Source: Polytrichum commune (lineage: Eukaryota; Streptophyta; Polytrichopsida; Polytrichales; Polytrichaceae). From it: a stretch of DNA of 64,000 nucleotides. The stretch covers positions 55,304,001-55,368,000 of the forward strand of contig OX485804.1 in the NCBI GenBank assembly GCA_950295325.1. The letters run 5' to 3'. The notes beneath the pieces are model-generated. The model saw nothing but the letters and a program-made list of their open reading frames with translations, was not told the DNA's origin and did not search any database. Each line of letters begins with the position of its first letter. Positions within the stretch are counted from its first letter, which is position 1. Made by a program: the position numbers and the translations under genes. Of this stretch, positions 58,001 through 64,000 are shown piece by piece.

Positions 58001-61000
58001 ATTACAAGGTATGTGTCATATTGTTTCCTTAACAATCTCTAATATCAGAATGTTCGTAAAACCTGTGAACTTTTTATCTACCTAGAATACACTCAGGGGT
58101 TGATTTTCACATGGTAAATAGCAGCTCCTAGTGAACATCTTGCAGATCATCATACAATCCATTGGCATGGAAAGACTTACGAGCTATATTGCATTAACTG
58201 TGGCACACGAGCAAGAACAGCTTCCCGAAAGTTACCCAACACAGATCCTTGAGGTCCGTCTTTGTGATCAAGCATCTGTGTGATGAAAGTGAAGGGTCTG
58301 GATAGACGGGTCTTGTCTCGCAAGTAATCATCCAGTGCTGCTTCATGGTTGCCAGCACGTGTGTGAAGCAAAGCGCATACCTGCCAATCAGCATCTTCCT
58401 CCTTAGTTGGACACCAACTCTTATTTACTGAAATTGCTACTACAAGCAAAAAGTTTATACTTGTCTAGCAGCAAATGCAAACCAATCATGCCCACCAAAA
58501 CAGGCTCTCATTCCCTGAAAGTTTTACCTGCCAGAACTTGCTTTCTTGTGCAAGACGAAGTATATGAGATGCATCCATGTTTGAATCAGGAACAGTCCTC
58601 AGCAGCATTACCATCAGATCTTCTCTTACTTTTGCATTTTTACACCCTGAAGAAGATGATGCAAGATACTCCAATATCCTCATAAAAGTGGAACTTTGCA
58701 CCACAGCATGTCCTGATGCCACAAATTGTGCCACGAAGTCCAGGAGACTCCCAACATCCTCACTTGAGGGCCAATTGTGTTCAATGTCTTCTGACTTTTC
58801 AGTAATTATGCTCAGATCTGTGACATCTCTCTTGAATGCATTCAGGACCTCAACTAATGCATTCACTACAGCCTGCACATACCTTACTCCATCATCAACA
58901 TCCTCAGACATGACACCCACCAAATCTCCATTGTTGATATCTGGTAGATATGCGGAACCATACTTGCCAATGCCCAATGGGCCATGTTCTGGAAATGCAA
59001 ACCTCAATACTAAAAGGGTTGCTTGCGTATCTAGGCGTAAAAGATACAGCAGTCTTGGATATAGAGAAGCCTCTTCGATACTGGAGCTCATTTGAGGCTG
59101 TACTTCATCATAAAGTAAAAACTGCAAAATCTCCTCTCGTAACCCCGGCAAACGTGTGACTGGAAGAGAACCATGGCCTGTAGAAAAGACAACATGCATA
59201 TAATACTATCAGGAGACATGCATTAATTAGAACTTTGTGGCCAGGTTTGGGGTTACTGCCCATATACTGTTTGACTCCAACAAGCAAACAGGTGCCTCTG
59301 ACATGTTGCCTCTAACATAAACAGCATGCAAACCATTAATCCGGTAGAAAAGCCTGTTTACAATATTCTTGGACTCCCATACCTGCACACTTGTAAGTGC
59401 ACAAGTCCTTGGAATATTCAAGGTACAAAAGTATCTGTATCATGAAGATATAAAAGCAATGTGCTCACAAATGCAAGTAGTGGGTTCAACCATAAAGTTC
59501 CAGATTAGCTACTTGTTACATACCAGGCGGAAAGGCTAGTCCAGAAAAGCAGTACTTCATGTATATCAACAACTTATACCTGTACACACATATCATATTT
59601 GTTAGTGCAAATCCTGAGTAAGAACATTCCAACACAGCACTTTCTCACAAGGTCAACAATCCACTGCCAATTGGGTGTACTCTAGTCTAAGACACCCACC
59701 ACACTGCACAAACACATACAAACTTGCCATCATACCCATTGCTCCCAGCAGTATATATAAAAGTACGTTTCAAATATCAAGATAAGTGAACGAGTTGCTG
59801 ATAGATATTTGTCAACCAAAAGTAATTGAGAAGAGGGCACAAACCCAACAAGGTGGGCTTGCGATGCAATGGGGGTCTGCTTTGCAACTGTCATAAGCTC
59901 TTCTAATGGGGACCGGAAGTCATCCAGGCCTTTATTGAACAAATATATGAGCGCACTATACAGTCCATGCTCGCGACAGATTTTCACCACCTGCAAATGC
60001 ATCAACCCCAAAGAAAGCACAAGTTGCATTTCTTGACAGCAAGCCTGACTTGAGCAGCCCCAAGTCTAATAGCAGATGAAGTAAATTTGACCAAAAATCA
60101 GCTTTATGATATTGGCCTGCCTCCTAGAAGCAAATTATAAGGAGAAAAATGTACCTGGTTGAAATCAAGGGAGGCTATGTCCATATGCAGGACACACTGC
60201 TCCACTCTCTCTAACCACCCATGCTGACTGTAGTGTTGCACAAGTGCTTGCATAACCTGGTAAGAAAACATAATAATTGGACAATTTAGACTGATCATTT
60301 TCCAATAAGGCTGCAAAGGAATGTATACACACCAATAATCAAAAATTACAGTCTTGGTTAAAATCCGCTGACATTCACACAAGCACAGACCAACCTCCAG
60401 AACATTAAGTAGGAAAATCTGTGCTTATTTCAGAAGCATCTCACTGAGTACCCACCTCAGGAGCAAGGCCCCCTAGCATATCTTTAAGAATATATGGCTC
60501 AAGTAGCTCCAGAAATGTGCCTGTATATCAGAATGAGGAATTTGTTAATCATCTAGTCCATTCTGAATCGACATTCCTCTCAATGGCAGAAGAATACCAA
60601 ACAAGGCTCAACTCATTTCAAATTAAAGACTGCACAGCATACAAAGACTTTCAACTTGCAATCCAAAAAATTTAGCACAAAAAAACCAAAGACATCACAG
60701 AGATGGATGCATCTCATAGTTTTTGAATTACCTCTTTGGCCAACAGACTCAAACTTGCTGAAGACACTCTCAAACAACACGTCCTGTTTACCAATGTGCA
60801 CACAAAACTCAATTGCAACACCACCAACTCTTGCATATTGTTCACGGGCCTCTAGCATCTCTTGTCCACTGCCAACCACCTCCTCGTGTTCAGAACCATC
60901 TAAAACTGCTCCCATGTCTGCAGATTGTCGAGCCCTATTGGCCCAAGAGGTATGATCCAAAGGAGGTACTGACACTGCTGCAAAGGCCAGAGAAAGGTAT

Positions 61001-64000
61001 TCAAATGCCTCATCAATGTAAGCAGAGAGGAGTGCAAGCAATGTGCTCATGATAGCCTCCCTCATTGCATCTAACCCACGTGGGAGACCTGTAACCCCTC
61101 TAGCCCGGCCATCAAAAAGTTCCATGGCAATATGAAAGGCGCCCATCCAATCACCAGCATCCTGCAGTGCTTTAATGCGTTCCCGCCAGGGCAGCAAACG
61201 AGCACGCCACAACTGCGAAGGTCCCAGTAAATACAGAGCAGCACCTCGTACGGACAGTGAGCCATGGTGAGCCTTCTCTGGGTTGCCAAAAGAGTTTGTC
61301 ATGTGTGTGTGGAAAGTTAATGCTCCCAGGCCTTCTTCCTCTCGTCCTAAGGACGCTCGCTCCACTTCACATCCCTCTTTTGTGAAGAGGCACAGCTGAT
61401 CTTTGGCTGTCACTACCACCAGCATCTGCACACTCTCTCACACTCTAAAATCTTTAGCCCATTCTCATGACCTGATAGAATTTACTCCCTAGAACAGATA
61501 TAGCAAGAGGTCGTCTAATGCTTGAAACACCCAAATTGAATGTCCTACCACATAACCTGGATAAAGATAAGAGTACTCCTCATTGAGGAGATCATCATCA
61601 CTCATCAGCAACAAAGAACTGCAATCCAACATTTATAGTAGGAACACATTGGATTGATTCAGAAACATACCTGTTCTTCCAGCCAAGCAAGACCAACAGC
61701 AGGTGTATCAAGCTCCCACTCTCTCACTATCCTTAAATTGGATTTTGTTAACTGAGCAATGATCATCTTCTTGTCCCAAGCCATAGCTAGCACAGGCAAG
61801 TCATCATTATCAAACACATCCTTTGCCACATTGCTGTTATCCTCCTTGGGATGTCCTCTATCCAGATGTCCATTTGATACCACTCCACTTGAAGCAGAGG
61901 AAAGATCTGCATTTCCATTATTGGAAACCATAGAACCAAGTACCCCAACTTTTCCACGAATGCGTCGCCATGCTGTATACGCTATAGCGCCATCTCTTAT
62001 TCCTGTTGGACGACTCAACTTGGAACAGACCTCTAAAGATGGAACCAGGCGCACCTGCAAACCATTAACTTTGCAAACTCTGAATGTGCATACAATGAAC
62101 ACACACATCTACTAAATGAAACATTTTCACTACCAAGCAATAACTTGGTCAGGTGACAAACTGCTCATCAATGCCTCAATAACATTAGCAAATCTGAGCA
62201 AGAAATTTACCACAAGAACAGTCTGGTGCGTGACAAAGACAACCATTCCTCCTACTCCTTCATCAGTTGAATTTGCACCGTCATATAGGAACTTACGACC
62301 AACATCCACAGCACCTACACCACCAACAACGCCACCCATCACACCACCCATCACACTTCCTAGAGTAGGAGGAGGGGAAGCTCCTCCTTGTTGAGCTGGA
62401 TTAATGCCACCTGTGGCTCGAAATTCTTCATCTAGCAGCAAGGGTGACACTGATAAGACGGTCCCTGTCCGTGGACCATCCAGTAGTACCTACCCTTGAC
62501 CAAAAACCAAAAGAACAAACATCAACTTCGGCACAAATCCTCAGTTCACTTTTCAAGAAGTAAAGTGCAAGTCCTGTAACAAATATAAGAGGATACTTCC
62601 AATGAGCAAAATCTCTGTTAAATACATATGGAACAATTATTACCTGACAAATGAGGCACCGCAAATAGAATATGCATACAAGTTCTCTATTACGAACTGC
62701 AGTCATGCATGCATCTCAATCATAATCAGAAGCCAGATGTCAGAATAAAAATTGACTTGAAGGAGATTTTATAAACCTGTGTGGTGACAGAAAAACGACG
62801 CAGAAGAGGAAGCATTTGCTGAGAAAATGTGTGTAGTGCAACCTTCCCCTTGCAATCTCCACTAATGGCACGGAAGTAACGAGCAGCTGGAGCATCTTGT
62901 CCTAAAAACAATGTATGTACAATGGCTAGAGTGTGCTCAGCAACCTTTGTTACTGATTGCCTTGAAACATCCCACAAACACAGAACACCATTGGCATAAC
63001 CAACTAACAGCAAGTCGCCTTGTTGGTTGAAGCAAAGGGAAGTAACAGCTGCACCCACTTTGTCGGTAACACCTCCTAGAAGGACGGCCTGCATATTGAT
63101 GAGTGTCCAAAGGAACATCATTACTTGTCCTTCCAAAAATGATTGATCGTCTTGAGAACATATAAATGTACATAAGCACTTCATGACCATGACAATCTGG
63201 ACAAAGCATTAGTTGGTTACTACAAGATAGTCTGTTAATGTAGAGATTACCTTGTCTCTACAACTAAAACTACCAGTACAATCCTACAATATGCATCAAC
63301 AGACAATCTGTAAATATGAAAAATTATTTATAAATAATAAATAAATAAAACACACACACACACACACATCTTTTGCAGTTTAGACTGTAAACAATGGGAT
63401 CAAACTGGCCTATTAAAAGATTTTGACCACAGCCAAGCTTCGGCACAATGGAGAACATCCAGGGCATGTACAAGAGTCCTGATAGAGATGGTCAAAGGTA
63501 AACCCCAACCTTTGTTGGATCCATTTCATCAGCACTGCGTGTGGCCGAATACTTGCTAGGAGTTACCAGCACAGCTCCTTTGGACAATCCAACGGCGATG
63601 AAATTTGCATGCACTGCCAATGCTTGTGGAGATCCATGATCTCGCCTCATGGCAGCTGAAGAAAGTGCATGAGAGAGCGTGCCAGCAGACTCGAGCTGTA
63701 AGAGACCTATTGCAGGTGGACCTCTCTGGATGCCCTCCAATTGCATGGGTTGCGCAGCCGCCCCCTCCTCCCAGTGCAGACCTGAGGAGGCATTCCGTTT
63801 CTCCACTTCTTCCGCCAGATCAAATGGTGTCGGGTGATGACCTGGCTCCTTTTCATTGCTCTCTTCAACCACTTGTGCATCCAATTCTGGATTATGCATG
63901 CGTAAGGCGGCGTCCACATGCTTGCCCTTTCGGCGTAAAGAGATTTGTTGAGCCAGTGCACTTCGCGAGCCAGCCTCATCGGAGTCCTCATCAAAACTGG
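55020..64000 (-). CDS. VPS8: VPS8, CORVET tethering subunit (18 exons seen, 5' end beyond the window)
   Basis: VPS8 is the CORVET-specific subunit that tethers Rab5-type early endosomes for fusion and vacuolar sorting. Minus-strand exons: 63510->64000, 62777-63088, 62211-62489, 61671-62054, 60732-61425, 60456-60520, 60155-60256, 59845-59990, 59524-59579, 58528-59177, 58181-58380, 57603-57834, 57157-57435, 56777-56886, 56404-56594, 56040-56224, 55424-55921, 55020-55196. All junctions are GT-AG and the phases join, giving about 1682 residues; plant VPS8 is roughly 1900, so some 200 N-terminal residues lie outside. A WD40 propeller blade (GYANGVLCLWDV) is encoded in the second exon. A Gly-rich loop precedes VVFVTHQTVLVV, and long helical repeats follow. 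Exon 55424-55921 encodes a C3H2C3 RING: CCIC, FHCGHAAHITC and CPIC. It ends in a basic tail. No frameshift seen. Confidence 0.93.
63349..63368. repeat. CA microsatellite in a VPS8 intron
   Basis: Ten CA units following an ATAAATAA-rich stretch, in the intron between 63088 and 63510. Confidence 0.8.

Overview
The window looks like nuclear DNA of a land plant. It holds spliced genes with short GT-AG introns, a SUC3/SUT2-type sucrose carrier, plant-type HXXXD (BAHD) acyltransferases and the plant form of the endosomal tethering protein VPS8. These sit in AT-rich, repeat-laden intergenic DNA full of small DNA transposons. Decayed proteins with hAT, SWIM-finger and methylase-like signatures, and intronless sugar carriers, make a seed-free plant (moss, lycophyte or fern) my best guess. 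That is inference, not proof.

Layout. 1-14 kb: no intact gene. It holds miniature transposons with recognisable inverted ends and target-site duplications (1801-2230, 6150-6375, 9023-9370, 12153-12562) and fossils of protein-coding elements: a BED finger at 6.9 kb, a methylase-like reading frame at 9.6-11.0 kb on the minus strand, and a SWIM finger at 13.3 kb. 14.4-24.8 kb: a tandem pair of intronless sucrose transporter genes on the minus strand (15455-17290 and 22912-24783), whose duplication includes the 3' flank. They are separated by a broken non-LTR retrotransposon. 25-37 kb: repeat-rich DNA with two PIF/Harbinger-like elements, two more copies of the 12-kb miniature element, another mariner-like and another hAT-like element, a perfect foldback and a tRNA-like hairpin.

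37.4-40.2 kb: a two-exon BAHD acyltransferase gene preceded by a triplicated leader block that carries a hAT-type insertion. Its intron contains a 190-bp duplication of both splice boundaries. 41-50 kb: tandem repeats, a telomere-like array, a hAT transposase fossil and a 1.45-kb Harbinger-like element with nested insertions. 50.2-52.9 kb: a second two-exon BAHD gene with the same phase-0 intron position. Its intron holds three tandem repeat units and a long GA microsatellite, and its 3' end is duplicated downstream. 55.0-64.0 kb: most of a VPS8 gene on the minus strand (18 exons seen). The N terminus lies beyond the right edge.

The genes do not form a pathway. The sucrose transporters move sugar across membranes, the BAHD enzymes make acyl esters or amides in secondary metabolism, and VPS8 is a CORVET subunit for endosome/vacuole traffic. 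What unites the window is local duplication (SUT pair, BAHD pair, leader, intron and 3'-end repeats) and repeated insertion of miniature elements whose ends can be fixed by target-site duplications. I saw no rRNA, convincing tRNA, CRISPR array or organellar gene.
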